Notes under the pieces: generated by a model
What the model was told of the DNA's origin: nothing
Databases searched by the model: none
Seen by the model: the letters and a program-made list of their open reading frames with translations, nothing else
NCBI RefSeq assembly: GCF_001028175.1
Contig: NZ_AEJF01000005.1
Location: 1-64,000, forward strand
Direction: 5' to 3'
DNA from: Caballeronia mineralivorans PML1(12)
GTDB lineage: Bacteria; Pseudomonadota; Gammaproteobacteria; Burkholderiales; Burkholderiaceae
Length of the DNA stretch: 64,000 nt
Made by a program: the position numbers and the translations under genes
Shown here: in pieces, positions 17,546 through 28,358 of the stretch
How the letters are laid out: every line of letters starts with the position of its first letter
Numbering within the stretch: the first letter of the stretch is position 1

Positions 17546-18442
17546 TTATTTTTTCGAGAAGATCGCGCGTGCCAGGATGTTCAGACCGAGCACGCCGAGC
17601 GTGATCAGGAACACGCCGGCCCACGCGAGCGCTTGCCATTGCGGGAACGGGCTCATCGCGAACTTGTAGATCGTGACGGGCAGGTTGGCCACTGGCTGAT
17701 TCATATCCCACGAGAAGAACTGGTTGGACAGTGCCGTGAAGAGCAGCGGCGCGGTTTCACCGGTGATGCGTGCTACGGCAAGCAGTACGCCCGTCACGAT
17801 GCCGCTTACCGACGCCTTCAGCGTAATCGAGACAATCATCTTCCACTTCGGCGTGCCGAGTGCGAAGGCTGCTTCGCGCAGCGCATTCGGCACGAGTCTC
17901 AGCATGTTCTCGGTCGTGCGGATCACGATGGGAATCTGCAGCAAAGCGAGTGCGATCACGCCTGCCCAGCCACTGAAGCGACCCATTTGCGCGACCACCA
18001 GTGCATACACGAACAAGCCGATCACGATCGACGGCGCCGACAACAGGATGTCGTTGATGAACCGCGTTACGCTCGCGAGCCAGCGTTTATCGCCATATTC
18101 GGCGAGATAGACGCCCGCAAGAATCCCGAGCGGCGTGCCGACGAAGGTCGCGAGCAGCACCAGCATCAGGCTGCCCACAATAGCGTTCAGCAAACCGCCG
18201 CCGTCCGTATTAGGCGGCGGTGTGTTCTGCGTGAACAACTCAATCGACAAACCGCCGACACCCAGCTTGAGCGTTGTATAGAGGATCCAGATGAGCCAGA
18301 AAAGACCGAACGCCATGGCCGCCAGCGACAAGATCAGCGCCACCGCGTTCGTACCGCGCCGGCGTCGCTGTAGCTTGACACGTGTCGCTTGTTCGCGTTC
18401 CGGATTGCCTGAACCGGGGAATTGCAACGTGGGCTGGCTCAC
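17546..18442 (-). CDS. pstA: Phosphate ABC transporter permease PstA
   Basis: The 298-residue membrane protein has about six helices, beginning after a basic N-terminus ([10 protein letters not shown]) with [20 protein letters not shown]. The BPD_transp EAA loop is visible in [18 protein letters not shown]. The ATG overlaps the pstC stop by 4 nt, which indicates translational coupling. It forms the phosphate channel with PstC and is energised by PstB. Confidence 0.95.
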   Translation of the reverse strand: MSQPTLQFPGSGNPEREQATRVKLQRRRRGTNAVALILSLAAMAFGLFWLIWILYTTLKLGVGGLSIELFTQNTPPPNTDGGGLLNAIVGSLMLVLLATFVGTPLGILAGVYLAEYGDKRWLASVTRFINDILLSAPSIVIGLFVYALVVAQMGRFSGWAGVIALALLQIPIVIRTTENMLRLVPNALREAAFALGTPKWKMIVSITLKASVSGIVTGVLLAVARITGETAPLLFTALSNQFFSWDMNQPVANLPVTIYKFAMSPFPQWQALAWAGVFLITLGVLGLNILARAIFSKK

Positions 18443-19422
18443 TTTGCGCCCTCCCCTTTTTCAAGCCGAAGCAGCATGAGTTTGGACAGTGACAACACGA
18501 CGAACGTGATCAGGAAGAGGATCAGCCCCAGCTCCATTAGCGCCGACGTATGCAGACCCGGACTCGCTTCGGCGAACTCATTGGCGAGCGCCGAGGTAAT
18601 GCTGTTGCCTGGGGAAAACAGCGAGACGTTATCGAGCAGATTGGTGTTGCCGATCACGAACGTCACCGCCATGGTCTCGCCGAGCGCGCGGCCAAGGCCG
18701 AGCATCACACCGCCGATCACACCAGTCCGCGTGAACGGCAGCACAATTTTCCACATCACTTCCCACGTCGTGCAACCGATGCCATACGCCGATTCCTTCA
18801 GCAGGACCGGCGTGACTTCGAACACATCGCGCATCACGGCCGCGATGTACGGAATGATCATGATCGCGAGGATCACACCGGCGCACAAGATGCCGATCCC
18901 AATGGGCGGTCCCTGGAAAAAGCGGCCGATAAACCAGACATCGCCGAGCAGCTTGCCCAGCGGTTTCTCGAAGTATGTCGCAAAAATAGGGGCGAAAACG
19001 AGCAGGCCCCACATGCCGTAGACGATCGAAGGGATCGCCGCGAGCAATTCAATGGCCACGCCGAGCGGCCTGCGCAACCATGCAGGCGAGAGCTCAGTCA
19101 GGAACAGCGCGATGCCAAAGCTGACCGGCACCGCGATGATCAGCGCGATGAGCGAGGTGGCAATCGTGCCATAGATAGGAACGAGCGCGCCGAAACTATC
19201 GGTCTGTGGATCCCAGTCCGCTCGCCAGAGAAAACTGAGACCGAATTTTTGAAGCGTAGGCAGCGAAGCCACCACCAGCGACACGATAATGCCGCCCAGT
19301 AGCAGCAGCGTGACGACGGCGGAGAGCCGTGTCAGTCCACCGAAAACGATATCACCGAGCCGGCTCGGAGCGCGTTGAGCGCGGCTGGCGGGCGGAGTCG
19401 ATGAGAGTTGAATGTCCGACAT
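18439..19422 (-). CDS. pstC: Phosphate ABC transporter permease PstC
   Basis: The 327-residue permease begins with a short cytosolic segment and a first helix ([19 protein letters not shown]). Conserved PstC segments include [21 protein letters not shown] and the EAA-type loop [20 protein letters not shown]. About six helices are predicted. It follows pstS by 88 nt and is coupled by a 4-nt overlap to pstA. With PstA it forms the inner-membrane channel for phosphate. Confidence 0.95.
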   Translation of the reverse strand: MSDIQLSSTPPASRAQRAPSRLGDIVFGGLTRLSAVVTLLLLGGIIVSLVVASLPTLQKFGLSFLWRADWDPQTDSFGALVPIYGTIATSLIALIIAVPVSFGIALFLTELSPAWLRRPLGVAIELLAAIPSIVYGMWGLLVFAPIFATYFEKPLGKLLGDVWFIGRFFQGPPIGIGILCAGVILAIMIIPYIAAVMRDVFEVTPVLLKESAYGIGCTTWEVMWKIVLPFTRTGVIGGVMLGLGRALGETMAVTFVIGNTNLLDNVSLFSPGNSITSALANEFAEASPGLHTSALMELGLILFLITFVVLSLSKLMLLRLEKGEGAK

Positions 19423-19510
19423 GGGAGCCTTCGGAAGGGCCGCGCGGCGGATACCGCGCGGCGATACGGACCAAGAAGCCAGATGCTTGTTGCTTACCGC
19501 TTACTACAGC

Positions 19511-20542
19511 TTACGGCGCGAGCGACTTGCCCGACGCGTCCTTGACCTTCGTCTTCCATTGCGTTTCGATTTGGGCAACAACCGAATCAGGCAGCGAAAT
19601 GTAGTCGAGTTCGTTTGCTGCTTGCGTGCCGTTCTTGAACGCCCAGCCGAAGAACTTCAGCGTTTCCGCGCCTTGTGCTTCCTTTTCCTGCGTCGTGTGA
19701 AGCAGCACGAAAGTCGCGCCCACGATCGGCCATGCGTCCTTGCCCGGCTCGTTCGTCAGGATCTGGTAGAACGACTTCGACCAGTCCGCGCCCGCTGCCG
19801 CTGCCTTGAACGTTTCCGTCTTCGGCTCGACCACTGCACCCGACGAATTTTTCATGTCGACGTACGTCATCTTGTTTTGCTTAGCGTACGCCCATTCCAC
19901 GTAACCGATAGCACCCGGCAGACGCTGAACGAACGCGGCGACGCCGTCGTTACCCTTGCCGCCCGTACCCGTCGGCCAGTTGACCGTCGAACCTTCACCC
20001 ACCTTGCTCTTCCACTCGGCGTTCACCTTGGACAGATAGTTCGTCCAGATGAAGCTCGTGCCCGAACCGTCAGCGCGGCGCACAACAGCGATGTCCGTAT
20101 CCGGCAGCTTCAGCTTCGGATTCAACGCGACGATAGCCGGGTCGTTCCACTTCTTGATCTTGCCGAGGTAGATGTCGCCGAGAACTTCACCCGACAGCGT
20201 CATCTCGCCCGCCTTGATGCCCGGCACGTTGATTGCCGGCACTACACCGCCCACTACTGTCGGAAACTGGAACAGCCCCTGCTTTTCCAGTTCGTCGTCC
20301 TTCAGCGGCGCGTCCGAGCCAGCGAAATCCACCGTCTTCGCGATGATTTGCTTGATGCCGCCCGAGGAACCAATACCTTGGTAGTTGACCTTGCCGCCGC
20401 CCGACTTCTGGTACGTATCGGCCCATTTCGTGTAAATCGGTGCAGCAAAGGTGCTGCCCGCGCCGGTGATGTCAGCAGCTTGCGCCGACATCGCAAACAT
20501 TGCGCCGACGATGCTTGCGAGCGCGGTGTGCATCAATTTCAT
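19511..20542 (-). CDS. pstS: Periplasmic phosphate-binding protein PstS
   Basis: The 343-residue protein carries a Sec signal peptide ([22 protein letters not shown], cut before ADITGAG). The mature part has the phosphate-binding segments [31 protein letters not shown] and [15 protein letters not shown]. It captures phosphate in the periplasm and delivers it to PstCA. It is first in the pst-pho operon and follows a candidate Pho box about 57 nt upstream. Confidence 0.96.
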   Translation of the reverse strand: MKLMHTALASIVGAMFAMSAQAADITGAGSTFAAPIYTKWADTYQKSGGGKVNYQGIGSSGGIKQIIAKTVDFAGSDAPLKDDELEKQGLFQFPTVVGGVVPAINVPGIKAGEMTLSGEVLGDIYLGKIKKWNDPAIVALNPKLKLPDTDIAVVRRADGSGTSFIWTNYLSKVNAEWKSKVGEGSTVNWPTGTGGKGNDGVAAFVQRLPGAIGYVEWAYAKQNKMTYVDMKNSSGAVVEPKTETFKAAAAGADWSKSFYQILTNEPGKDAWPIVGATFVLLHTTQEKEAQGAETLKFFGWAFKNGTQAANELDYISLPDSVVAQIETQWKTKVKDASGKSLAP

Positions 20543-20598
20543 GTGATCTCCAGGGTTGTGAGCAAGTGGCTCGACACCGCGAAGGATAGGGTTTCAAT

Positions 20599-20616
20599 GT
20601 GACAGTCCGATGACTA
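20599..20616 (-). promoter_or_regulatory. Candidate Pho box of the pst operon
   Basis: On the minus strand TAGTCAT (20616-20610), CGGA, CTGTCAC (20605-20599) match two PhoB heptads 11 bp apart (5/7 and 6/7). A -10-like TATCCT lies about 9 nt further downstream (20590-20585), the spacing usual for PhoB-activated promoters. The rest of the 367-bp gap between pstS and glmM holds only a terminator. Confidence 0.6.
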
Positions 20617-20853
20617 TTGATGAAAACAGCGTGACAATCAGCTTACTATCATGAAAGTTCTTCGTAGGAGGTTTTAGCCGCCGGGGCCTAGTGGGATGGG
20701 CGTTTGAGGCGGCCTGGAGAGGTTTCTTTCAATGATTGGCGAGACGGCCCGATGCCCCTTCATGTGGCGATTTATGTCAGCGAAATAATTTTAGAAAGCG
20801 CGTGCTTTTTAAGCGTTTTCGACACTACGAATTCGTGGGCAGGGCTCTAATAC

Positions 20854-20884
20854 AAAAACGCCACGGAGCGAACCGTGGCGTTTT
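20854..20884 (-). terminator. Terminator downstream of glmM
   Basis: AACGCCACGG (20857-20866) pairs with CCGTGGCGTT (20873-20882), with A5 on one side and TTTT on the other. It lies 25 nt past the glmM stop on the minus strand. Confidence 0.8.
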
Positions 20885-20909
20885 CCTGGTGCCGATCCTT
20901 CGGCTACCG

Positions 20910-22268
20910 TCAGGTCGTCGCGTCCTTCACGACCTTCGCGATGCTTTCCGCCTGCGCGATGGCGTCCGTTTGTGACGCTGCCTCGACCATCACGCGCAAC
21001 ACCGGCTCGGTCCCCGACGCGCGGATCAGCACCCGGCCATGCGAGTCCAGCGAGCGCTCGGCATCGGCAATCGCTTGCTTGATGGCGTCGCTGCTCTTCC
21101 AGTCGGCGTCCGCACTCATGCGCACGTTGATCAGCTTTTGCGGGAACAGCGTCACGCCTTCGAGCAGATCGGCAAGCGCCTTGCCGCTGCGCTTGATCGC
21201 CGCGAGCACGAGCAGCGCCGAAACAATGCCGTCGCCCGTGGAATGCCGGTCGAGCGACAGAATATGCCCCGATCCTTCCGCGCCGAGTATCCAGTTGTTC
21301 TCACGTAGCTTCTCGAGGACGTAGCGGTCGCCAACGGCGGCGCGCACAAACTGTACGCCCGCCGCCTTCAGCGCGACCTCCACGGCCATGTTCGTCATCA
21401 GCGTACCAACCGCACCGTCCACGTGTCCGTCCGTCGCGATACGGTCCTTCACCAGCACGTACAGCAATTCGTCGCCGTTATAGAGCCGGCCCGAGGTATC
21501 GACTACCTGCAGACGGTCTGCATCGCCATCGAGCGCAATGCCGATATCCGCGCGATGCTCTTTCACCGCGCGCACGAGCGCGTCGGGCGCAGTGGCGCCG
21601 ACGCCGTCGTTGATGTTAAAGCCGTTCGGCGACACACCGATTGTCACCACTTCCGCGCCAAGCTCGTGGAACACCTGCGGCGCGACGTCGTACGCGGCAC
21701 CATGCGCGCAATCCACCACCAGCTTGAAACCATGCAGGTCGAAGCTGGCCGGGAACGTACTCTTGCAGAATTCGATATAGCGGCCGCGCGCATCGTCAAG
21801 CCGGCGTGCCTTCCCCAGCAGTTCGGACGGCGCGCAGGACATGGGTTCGTCAAGTTGCGCTTCGATCTGCAACTCGACTTCGTCCGGGAGCTTGTTGCCA
21901 TCGGCGGAAAAAAACTTGATGCCGTTGTCGTAGTAAGGATTATGCGATGCGCTGATCACCACGCCTGCCGCCAGACGCAGAGCACGCGTGAGGTACGCGA
22001 CGCCCGGGGTCGGCATCGGGCCGGCCAGCATGACGTCGACGCCCGCCGCCGAAAAACCTGACTCCAGCGCTGCTTCCAGCATGTACCCGGACACCCGCGT
22101 GTCCTTTCCGATCAACACCGTCGGACGACTGCCGCGCTGCGCCCACCGATCCGCGCCTGCCAGCACTTTGCCGGCTGCATAACCCAGCCGCAACACGAAA
22201 TCGGGCGTGATCGGCGCCTCACCGACCTTGCCCCGAATACCATCTGTACCAAAATATCGACGTACCAT
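20910..22268 (-). CDS. glmM: Phosphoglucosamine mutase GlmM
   Basis: The 452-residue protein starts [16 protein letters not shown] at the ATG at 22268; an upstream in-frame ATG at 22319 is less likely. The active-site Ser108 is in [12 protein letters not shown], the Mg site in DGDADRL, the sugar-binding loop in GAEGSGHI, and the phosphate-binding loop in [14 protein letters not shown]. It converts glucosamine-6-phosphate to glucosamine-1-phosphate for UDP-GlcNAc and so for peptidoglycan and LPS. It follows folP on the same strand, a conserved pairing. Confidence 0.97.
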   Translation of the reverse strand: MVRRYFGTDGIRGKVGEAPITPDFVLRLGYAAGKVLAGADRWAQRGSRPTVLIGKDTRVSGYMLEAALESGFSAAGVDVMLAGPMPTPGVAYLTRALRLAAGVVISASHNPYYDNGIKFFSADGNKLPDEVELQIEAQLDEPMSCAPSELLGKARRLDDARGRYIEFCKSTFPASFDLHGFKLVVDCAHGAAYDVAPQVFHELGAEVVTIGVSPNGFNINDGVGATAPDALVRAVKEHRADIGIALDGDADRLQVVDTSGRLYNGDELLYVLVKDRIATDGHVDGAVGTLMTNMAVEVALKAAGVQFVRAAVGDRYVLEKLRENNWILGAEGSGHILSLDRHSTGDGIVSALLVLAAIKRSGKALADLLEGVTLFPQKLINVRMSADADWKSSDAIKQAIADAERSLDSHGRVLIRASGTEPVLRVMVEAASQTDAIAQAESIAKVVKDATT

Positions 22269-22363
22269 TATTTCGTTCTTATCCTTGCGCAAAATTAAGC
22301 GCGAACCGTGAATTCCCATACTCGCAATGCGTCCGCAAAGTTTATGCCGTCAAATGTTGCCGC

Positions 22364-23260
22364 TCATTGCACCGCGTTGCCGGCAGCGCGCACCGCTTGC
22401 CATACTTTTAATGCGTCGGAAGTAGCCGCGACGTCGTGAACGCGCACGATCGCCGCGCCTCGTTGCGCCGCGCACACCGCCGCCGCCACACTCGCGGCCA
22501 CACGCTCGACCGGTTGCGTTCGCCCGGTCACCGCACCGAGCATCGACTTGCGCGACATGCCGGCCAGTAGAGGCACACGCAGATTCGAAGGCCGTGTCTC
22601 GGCGAAATGCGCTAACAAAGCGTAATTATGATCGATCACGGACTTGCCGAAGCCGAATCCAGGATCAAGGCAGATCCGTTCCACGGCGATTCCCTCGCTC
22701 GTCAGCGTCCGTACCCGTTCCTCGAAGAATTCCCGCACCTCCGTCACGACGTCGCGATACACAGGCTCATGGATTTGCATGGTTTGCGGCTCGCCGAGCA
22801 TGTGCATCACGCAGACACCACACGTGCTGTCTTTCACCGCATCAAGCGCGCCTTCGCGGCGCAAACCCCAGATGTCGTTGACCATATCCGCGCCGGCGTT
22901 CAGCGCGGCGCGCATCACCGCGGGCTTGTAGGTATCGATGGAAAGCGGTACACCCGCCGCCCGCAACGCTTCGATTACCGGAATCACACGCTCGAGCTCT
23001 TCGTCGAGCGGCACGGGTGGCGCGCCTGGACGCGTCGATTCCCCGCCAATATCGATAATGTCAGCGCCATCGCGAATCATGTCGGCAGCTTGCGCGAGCG
23101 CGGCGTCACGCGCGACGAAACGGCCGCCATCGGAAAACGAATCCGGCGTGACGTTGAGAATGCCCATGATCAGCGGACGCTCGAAGCTCAGCGTGAAGCG
23201 ACCGCATTGAAGCGGTTGTGCGACAGCGTGATGAGCGTTTGAAAGGGGTGACGACTGCAT
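22364..23260 (-). CDS. folP: Dihydropteroate synthase FolP
   Basis: The 298-residue TIM-barrel enzyme has the first signature PLIMGILNVTPDSFSDGGRF and the second GADIIDIGGESTRPGA. PLSIDTYKPAVMRAAL, the LDPGFGFGKS loop and LLAGMSRKSMLG follow. It joins p-aminobenzoate to dihydropterin pyrophosphate in folate synthesis and is the sulfonamide target. The ATG at 23260 is preferred; the longer frame to 23392 has no typical DHPS sequence. It lies between ftsH and glmM, as in many proteobacteria. Confidence 0.96.
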   Translation of the reverse strand: MQSSPLSNAHHAVAQPLQCGRFTLSFERPLIMGILNVTPDSFSDGGRFVARDAALAQAADMIRDGADIIDIGGESTRPGAPPVPLDEELERVIPVIEALRAAGVPLSIDTYKPAVMRAALNAGADMVNDIWGLRREGALDAVKDSTCGVCVMHMLGEPQTMQIHEPVYRDVVTEVREFFEERVRTLTSEGIAVERICLDPGFGFGKSVIDHNYALLAHFAETRPSNLRVPLLAGMSRKSMLGAVTGRTQPVERVAASVAAAVCAAQRGAAIVRVHDVAATSDALKVWQAVRAAGNAVQ

Positions 23261-23401
23261 AGTGGTCCAGCCAGGCAATTGAATTGAAGAGTCAGAAACG
23301 TTTGCGCATACCCGTTCAAGGCGCCTACAGCAGCTATTGAGCAATCCTCGACCAGGTCGGCAAATATGCACTGGGCGGCTTGAAAAAAACAAGCCGCAAC
23401 G

Positions 23402-23437
23402 AAAAGGGGCTGGTGTGAGAACACACCAGCCCCTTCC
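23402..23437 (-). terminator. Terminator downstream of ftsH
   Basis: GGGGCTGGTGT pairs with ACACCAGCCCC over 11 bp with a short loop, followed on the minus strand by TTTTC. It lies about 20 nt past the ftsH stop and separates ftsH from folP. Confidence 0.85.
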
Positions 23438-23457
23438 AAATTGCCTCAGGTTCCGCG

Positions 23458-25353
23458 TCAGGCTGAAGCAGGAGCCGTGGCGTTACCCGGTTTGACTTCC
23501 GCGCCGGTATTTCCACCACCCGACGACGGATCGCTCGACGGCGGCGGCAGATTCTTCGGCGGACGCGGCGGACGACCGCCCATGATGTCGCTGATCTGGT
23601 CTGCGTCGATGGTTTCCCATTCCAGCAGCGCCTTTGTCATGGCTTCGACCTTGTCGCGATTATCTTCCAGCAGCTTGCGCGCGAGACCGTATTGCTCATC
23701 GAGAATCCGGCGAATCTCGGCATCGACCTTTTGCTGCGTGGCTTCGGACACCGTCTTCGACGCCATCTTGCCAAACATGCCGTCCTGCTCCGTATCGACA
23801 TACACCATCGTGCCGAGCACATCCGACATGCCGTAGCGCGTCACCATGTCGCGCGCCATCTTCGTTGCGCGTTCGAAGTCGTTCGAAGCACCCGTGGACA
23901 TGGAGTTCAGGAACACTTCTTCCGACGCCCGGCCACCAAACAGAATGGCGATTTCCTCGAGCATCTTGTCGCGATACAGGTTCACGCGATCATGTTCCGG
24001 CAACTGCCACGTCACGCCCAATGCCCAGCCACGCGGCATGATGGTGACCTTGTGGACCGGATCGGCATGCGGCAACAGCTTCGCCACCACCGCGTGACCC
24101 GACTCGTGATAAGCCGTATTGCGGCGCTCTTCTTCACGCATCACGGCCGACTTGCGCTCCGGACCCATGAAGATTTTGTCTTTCGCGTCCTCGAAATCCG
24201 CCATCTCGACGATCCGCTTGCCGCGGCGAGCTGCGAACAACGCTGCTTCGTTCACGAGATTCGCCAGATCGGCGCCCGAGAAGCCCGGCGTGCCGCGTGC
24301 GATCACCGAAGCGTCGACGTCGTTCGAAATAGGTACCTTGCGCAGGTGAACCTTCATGATGTGTTCGCGGCCACGGATATCCGGCAAGCCGACGTACACC
24401 TGACGGTCGAAACGGCCCGGACGCAGCAACGCTTTGTCCAGTACGTCGGAGCGGTTGGTCGCAGCGATCACGATCACGCCGGAATTCGCCTCGAAACCGT
24501 CCATTTCCACCAGCATCTGGTTCAACGTCTGTTCGCGCTCGTCGTTACCGCCGCCCATGCCGGCACCGCGATGACGGCCCACAGCATCGATTTCGTCGAT
24601 AAACACGATGCAAGGCGCATGCTTCTTCGCTTGCTCGAACATGTCGCGGACTCGAGCTGCACCCACGCCGACGAACATTTCAACGAAGTCCGAACCCGAG
24701 ATGCTGAAGAATGGAACTTTCGCTTCGCCTGCAATAGCGCGTGCAAGCAGCGTCTTACCTGTACCTGGAGGGCCGACCAGCAGCACGCCGCGCGGAATAC
24801 GCCCGCCGAGCTTCTGGAATTTCTGCGGGTCGCGCAAGAAGTCGACGAGCTCGGAGACTTCCTCCTTCGCTTCGTCACAGCCGGCCACATCGGTAAAATT
24901 GATCGCGTTGTTGTTCTCGTCGATTAACCGCGCTCGCGACTTGCCGAACGAAAACGCGCCGCCCTTCCCGCCGCCTTGCATCTGCCGCATCATGAAGAAC
25001 CAGAAGCCGATGATCAGGATCGTCGGCCCGAGGTAATACAGCGCTGAGACAAGCGCGTTCGGTTCGTCGTCGGCCTTGCCGCTGACCTGAACGCCGTACT
25101 TCATCAAGTCGCCGACCATCCAGATATCGCCAGGCGACACGATCTGATATTTCTGACCGTCTGCGGGAGTGACGGTGAGATTACGGCCCTGAACGGTAAC
25201 GGTCTTGACCTTACCGGTCTTCGCATCGTCCATGAATTGCGAATACGAAACACCTTCCTGGACGCGGGGCTTGTCGAACTGCTTGAACACCGTGAACAGC
25301 ACCAGTGCGATAACCAGCCACACCGCTGCCTTAGAGAACATATTGTTGTTCAA
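23458..25353 (-). CDS. ftsH: ATP-dependent zinc metalloprotease FtsH
   Basis: The 631-residue protein has a first membrane helix at residues about 7-23, a small periplasmic FtsH_ext domain, a second helix at about 100-120 ([20 protein letters not shown]), then the AAA domain. Walker A is GPPGTGKT, Walker [15 protein letters not shown], and the arginine-finger region RPGRFDRQ. The peptidase domain has zinc motif [11 protein letters not shown] Gly/Pro-rich C-terminal tail follows. It degrades misfolded membrane proteins and regulators at the inner membrane. Upstream is rlmE, a conserved pair. Confidence 0.97.
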   Translation of the reverse strand: MNNNMFSKAAVWLVIALVLFTVFKQFDKPRVQEGVSYSQFMDDAKTGKVKTVTVQGRNLTVTPADGQKYQIVSPGDIWMVGDLMKYGVQVSGKADDEPNALVSALYYLGPTILIIGFWFFMMRQMQGGGKGGAFSFGKSRARLIDENNNAINFTDVAGCDEAKEEVSELVDFLRDPQKFQKLGGRIPRGVLLVGPPGTGKTLLARAIAGEAKVPFFSISGSDFVEMFVGVGAARVRDMFEQAKKHAPCIVFIDEIDAVGRHRGAGMGGGNDEREQTLNQMLVEMDGFEANSGVIVIAATNRSDVLDKALLRPGRFDRQVYVGLPDIRGREHIMKVHLRKVPISNDVDASVIARGTPGFSGADLANLVNEAALFAARRGKRIVEMADFEDAKDKIFMGPERKSAVMREEERRNTAYHESGHAVVAKLLPHADPVHKVTIMPRGWALGVTWQLPEHDRVNLYRDKMLEEIAILFGGRASEEVFLNSMSTGASNDFERATKMARDMVTRYGMSDVLGTMVYVDTEQDGMFGKMASKTVSEATQQKVDAEIRRILDEQYGLARKLLEDNRDKVEAMTKALLEWETIDADQISDIMGGRPPRPPKNLPPPSSDPSSGGGNTGAEVKPGNATAPASA

Positions 25354-25550
25354 AGCACCACTCCTTCACTCATAGACGGGCGCCTACATTCGCCTTGCGG
25401 CACCACGAAAGCATTCTAATCCAGACCGCAAACCCCTGCTATAGCCTTTAACTAGCACGAAGATAGCGGTCAGGACCTGATTTCCGGACACATCCGGCAA
25501 AAATGCCCGCTGAAACAACCGGTCCAGCGCGGCGCTTTCACCCACAACTC

Positions 25551-26213
25551 TCAATCACGACGCTTGAGTTGCCTGCCCAAAATAAACGTTTCGGACGATT
25601 TATCGCGCGACGCCTTTGGCTTGCGCGGCGCGACGATTTTGAATTGATGCTTGAACTTTTCTACTATCTGACTATAGCCGCTGCCATGAAAACATTTGAC
25701 CAACAGAGCGCCATCGGGCTTCAGATGATTCTGCGAGAAGTCCAGCGCCAGATCGCACAGATGTTCCATTCGCGCTGCATCCGCACTGGCAACACCTGAG
25801 AGGTTGGGGGCCATGTCGGAGATTACAAGGTCAACTTGATGGTCTCCGACGATTTCCTTCAGTTGGTCCAGCACCGAGTCTTCGCGGAAATCGCCCTGAA
25901 TGAAGGTCACGTCGGCGATAGGCTCCATGGGAAGCAGATCGAGCGCAATGATCTTCCCGTCGATCCCGCCTTCGCGCGTTTCACCGCGCTTGGACCCTTT
26001 GGCCAATTGGTTGCGCGCGTACTGGCTCCAGCTGCCCGGTGTCGAGCCCAGATCCACGATGATCTGGCCCGGTTTGATCAACTTGTCCTGCTCGTCGATC
26101 TCCTTCAGCTTGTACGCTGCGCGCGCCCGGTAGCCCTCGCGCTGCGCGAGCTTCACGTACGGGTCGTTGATGTGGTCGTGCAGCCACGAGTAATTGAAGC
26201 GATTTTTTGCCAT
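25551..26213 (-). CDS. rlmE: 23S rRNA 2'-O-methyltransferase RlmE (FtsJ)
   Basis: The 220-residue methyltransferase has the RrmJ features: the N-terminal [27 protein letters not shown] segment (catalytic Lys in YRARAAYKL), SAM motif [21 protein letters not shown], catalytic Asp in [11 protein letters not shown], and Lys in [10 protein letters not shown]. It methylates the 2'-O of U2552 in 23S rRNA. It diverges from yhbY and lies about 200 nt upstream of ftsH. The 369-bp gap to yhbY (26214-26582) shows no further gene. Confidence 0.95.
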   Translation of the reverse strand: MAKNRFNYSWLHDHINDPYVKLAQREGYRARAAYKLKEIDEQDKLIKPGQIIVDLGSTPGSWSQYARNQLAKGSKRGETREGGIDGKIIALDLLPMEPIADVTFIQGDFREDSVLDQLKEIVGDHQVDLVISDMAPNLSGVASADAARMEHLCDLALDFSQNHLKPDGALLVKCFHGSGYSQIVEKFKHQFKIVAPRKPKASRDKSSETFILGRQLKRRD

Positions 26214-26582
26214 TAAGAATGAACTCTTGCTGCGTGAAGCTGTGCTTTTAGCGGATAATACGCGTCTAATTCGGGCTGCTGCTCATTTATGAGGCAGCCT
26301 TCGTCGATGTGGACAGCCGATTTCGGCGCCGTTGCGCCCTGTGTTTGCCGGAAGCCCAAGGCTGATAAAGTGCTTCGGACCTTTCTGGCAACCGGCGGCG
26401 TCCGGGCTCCGGCGATTAAAGATTCGTTAAAATCAAGTCCGTTTGCCCGCCGCACCGCCTCGCGCCGTCCGTCATTTTCTCGAGCAAGGCGTCCGCCCTG
26501 CCCGTCTTTGTTTTGCAATCGCGACCGTTCAGCCGCTTTTACGCTACGGCGCCTCTCATTTTAGTCGAGTCCGTTACTTCTC

Positions 26583-27137
26583 ATGCCAGCTCTTAAACTT
26601 TCTCCCGCCCAACGCGCCGACCTGCGCTCCCAGGCTCACGCGCTCAAGCCCGTCGTACTCGTTGGCGGCGAAGGGCTGACCGAAGCCGTGCTGGCCGAAA
26701 TCGAGGTGCACCTCGCAGCGCATCAGCTCATCAAGATTCGCGTTTTCGGCGACGACCGCGAAGCCCGCACAGAGGCTTACGCCGAGATTTGCGACAAGCT
26801 GGACGCGGCGCCGATCCAGCAAATCGGCAAGTTGCTCGTCGTGTGGCGGCCGGAAAGCGACGAAGTTGCCAAGCCTTCGCGCGCGGCCGGGGTCCGCGGC
26901 GCCAATCGCGTGGCGCCTCCCAGTGCCGGCGAAGCTGCTGCCGAAACGTCGTCGAAAGGACGTGCGCCACGTGTGGTCAAGGTCGTCAAGATCACGCGCG
27001 ACGCACCTGTGGTCCGCAAGCCGAAGAAGCAAAAACTGCTGGTTCGCGGCAACGAACGTGTGACGGCTGGTGGCAACGTCAAGCGCGCAAAGAAGCGTCT
27101 GCCCAGCGCCAAGCGTCACCATCAATCATCGAAATAA
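26583..27137 (+). CDS. yhbY: YhbY/CRS1-domain RNA-binding protein
   Basis: Residues 1-95 form the CRM domain: LSPAQRADLRSQAHALKPVV, VGGEGLTEAVLAEI, HQLIKIRVFGDDREART and IGKLLVVWRP. The family binds pre-50S ribosomal particles. The about 90-residue C-terminal extension is rich in Lys/Arg/Ala/Pro with many basic clusters, longer than in E. coli YhbY (97 residues), and probably adds nonspecific RNA binding. It diverges from rlmE, another 50S maturation factor, and ends at a strong terminator. Confidence 0.9.
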   Translation: MPALKLSPAQRADLRSQAHALKPVVLVGGEGLTEAVLAEIEVHLAAHQLIKIRVFGDDREARTEAYAEICDKLDAAPIQQIGKLLVVWRPESDEVAKPSRAAGVRGANRVAPPSAGEAAAETSSKGRAPRVVKVVKITRDAPVVRKPKKQKLLVRGNERVTAGGNVKRAKKRLPSAKRHHQSSK

Positions 27138-27163
27138 GTTTTTCCGGCTTGTCCGGAAAGCAG

Positions 27164-27208
27164 AAAGCCGGTGTTGCCCGATTACCTCGGGCAACACCGG
27201 CTTTTTTT
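27164..27208. terminator. Strong intrinsic terminator after yhbY
   Basis: A 17-bp stem (27164-27180 with 27188-27204, AAAGCCGGTGTTGCCCG and its complement) is followed by T7 on the plus strand. It serves yhbY and, by symmetry, may help end the convergent minus-strand gene. Confidence 0.9.
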
Positions 27209-27728
27209 AACCGCGTGCGCGACGTGCTGCGACGCTGGCCGTTTTTCCCTTCGGAACCACTGTTTGCGTGGGAAACCGTCCCGGCGGCAAGCGCCAGAAC
27301 AACACCAGTCCCAGCACGCTTTCGATCAGATAAAACGCGCTCGACACCCCGTGCAGCAAACCAAAGCGGCTTGCATACGGCGATTGCGCGAGTTCCATCC
27401 CGCCTTCCTGTGCCGCCACTCGCAGCGCGCTCATGAACGGTTGCAGCGCGAAATAGCCAACCAGCACACACACCAGCATGGCCGCGATAACCCAGCGGGT
27501 TCGCTTGTATTCGACGAAACCCGACCGGACGAGGCGGTTAGCCATCACCAGCAGCACCAGCGCGCACACCACGCCCAGCATGCCTTCGATGCGAAACAGT
27601 TGCGCGGCAACCGATCCCGCCGAGGTCCGGTCGAGCATGCTGAACAGCACCGGCGCTGCCACGTACCCCAGCGTCAGCATGCTGCCAACCCAGATCATGG
27701 CGACGATCCGAAAGAATCGATGGGCCAT
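27207..27728 (-). CDS. DUF4149/TMEM205-like membrane protein
   Basis: The 173-residue protein has four membrane helices: IVAMIWVGSMLTLGYVAAPVLF, the GMLGVVCALVLLVMA region, WVIAAMLVCVLVGYFAL and FYLIESVLGLVLFW. The short N-terminal helix plus the Pro-containing APVLF motif fit the DUF4149 family found beside greA in betaproteobacteria. Its role is unknown. Its ATG overlaps the greA stop codon, so the two are translationally coupled. Confidence 0.8.
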   Translation of the reverse strand: MAHRFFRIVAMIWVGSMLTLGYVAAPVLFSMLDRTSAGSVAAQLFRIEGMLGVVCALVLLVMANRLVRSGFVEYKRTRWVIAAMLVCVLVGYFALQPFMSALRVAAQEGGMELAQSPYASRFGLLHGVSSAFYLIESVLGLVLFWRLPPGRFPTQTVVPKGKTASVAARRARG

Positions 27729-28204
27729 CAGACGTACTTGACCGCGATGATTTCGTACGCGCGCGCGCCGCTGGGCGCCTGCACCGACGCCACGTCGCCC
27801 TCGCTCTTGCCGATCAGCGCACGCGCGATCGGGGAGCTGATGGAGATCAGCCCATGGTCGATATCCGCCTCGTCGTCGCCGACGATCTGGTAGGTCACTA
27901 TATCGCCCGTGGCCGTCTCTTCCAGCTCGACCGTCGCACCGAAGATCACCCGGCCGTCAGCTTCCACCGCCGTCGGGTCGATGACTTGCGCGCCGGCCAG
28001 CTTCGACTCGATCTCGGCGATGCGGCCCTCAATAAAGCCCTGCTTCTCCTTGGCCGCGTCGTATTCGGCGTTTTCCGACAAGTCGCCCTGCGCGCGCGCT
28101 TCGGCGATCGAATTCACGACAGCCGGACGCTCCACGGATTTGAGGCGTTGCAATTCGTCGCGCAGCAGCGCTGCGCCGCGTTTGGTCAAAGGAACTGTGC
28201 TCAT
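27728..28204 (-). CDS. greA: Transcription elongation factor GreA
   Basis: The 158-residue protein starts [21 protein letters not shown] at the ATG at 28204. The N-terminal coiled coil contains the tip residues in [20 protein letters not shown], where D and E help RNA polymerase cleave backtracked RNA. The C-terminal FKBP-like domain has [18 protein letters not shown]. It sits downstream of carAB in the same direction, as in other betaproteobacteria. A large hairpin lies 31 nt upstream of the ATG. Confidence 0.96.
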   Translation of the reverse strand: MSTVPLTKRGAALLRDELQRLKSVERPAVVNSIAEARAQGDLSENAEYDAAKEKQGFIEGRIAEIESKLAGAQVIDPTAVEADGRVIFGATVELEETATGDIVTYQIVGDDEADIDHGLISISSPIARALIGKSEGDVASVQAPSGARAYEIIAVKYV

Positions 28205-28234
28205 AAACAACTCATTACGCAAAAATGCAGACGT

Positions 28235-28296
28235 AAAAAAATTACCGCGGTTAAGTGCATCTCCCGGTAAAAAAGGGAGACGCCGCTTAACCGCGG
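28235..28296 (-). terminator. Nested hairpin between carB and greA
   Basis: CCGCGGTTAAG (28245-28255) pairs with CTTAACCGCGG (28286-28296), enclosing a second hairpin TCTCCC/GGGAGA (28260-28280). On the minus strand it is followed by TTTTTTT (28241-28235). It can end the carAB transcript or act as an attenuator inside the greA leader. Confidence 0.75.
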
Positions 28297-28358
28297 CCCT
28301 TGAAACTTAGAACTTCATTTGGAGACTGCTGATACTGCTGAGACTCGAATCAGAAGCC

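Noticed and set aside
23692-24927. 411-codon frame antisense to ftsH
   Set aside because: Shadow of a conserved gene, with no ribosome binding site or domain.
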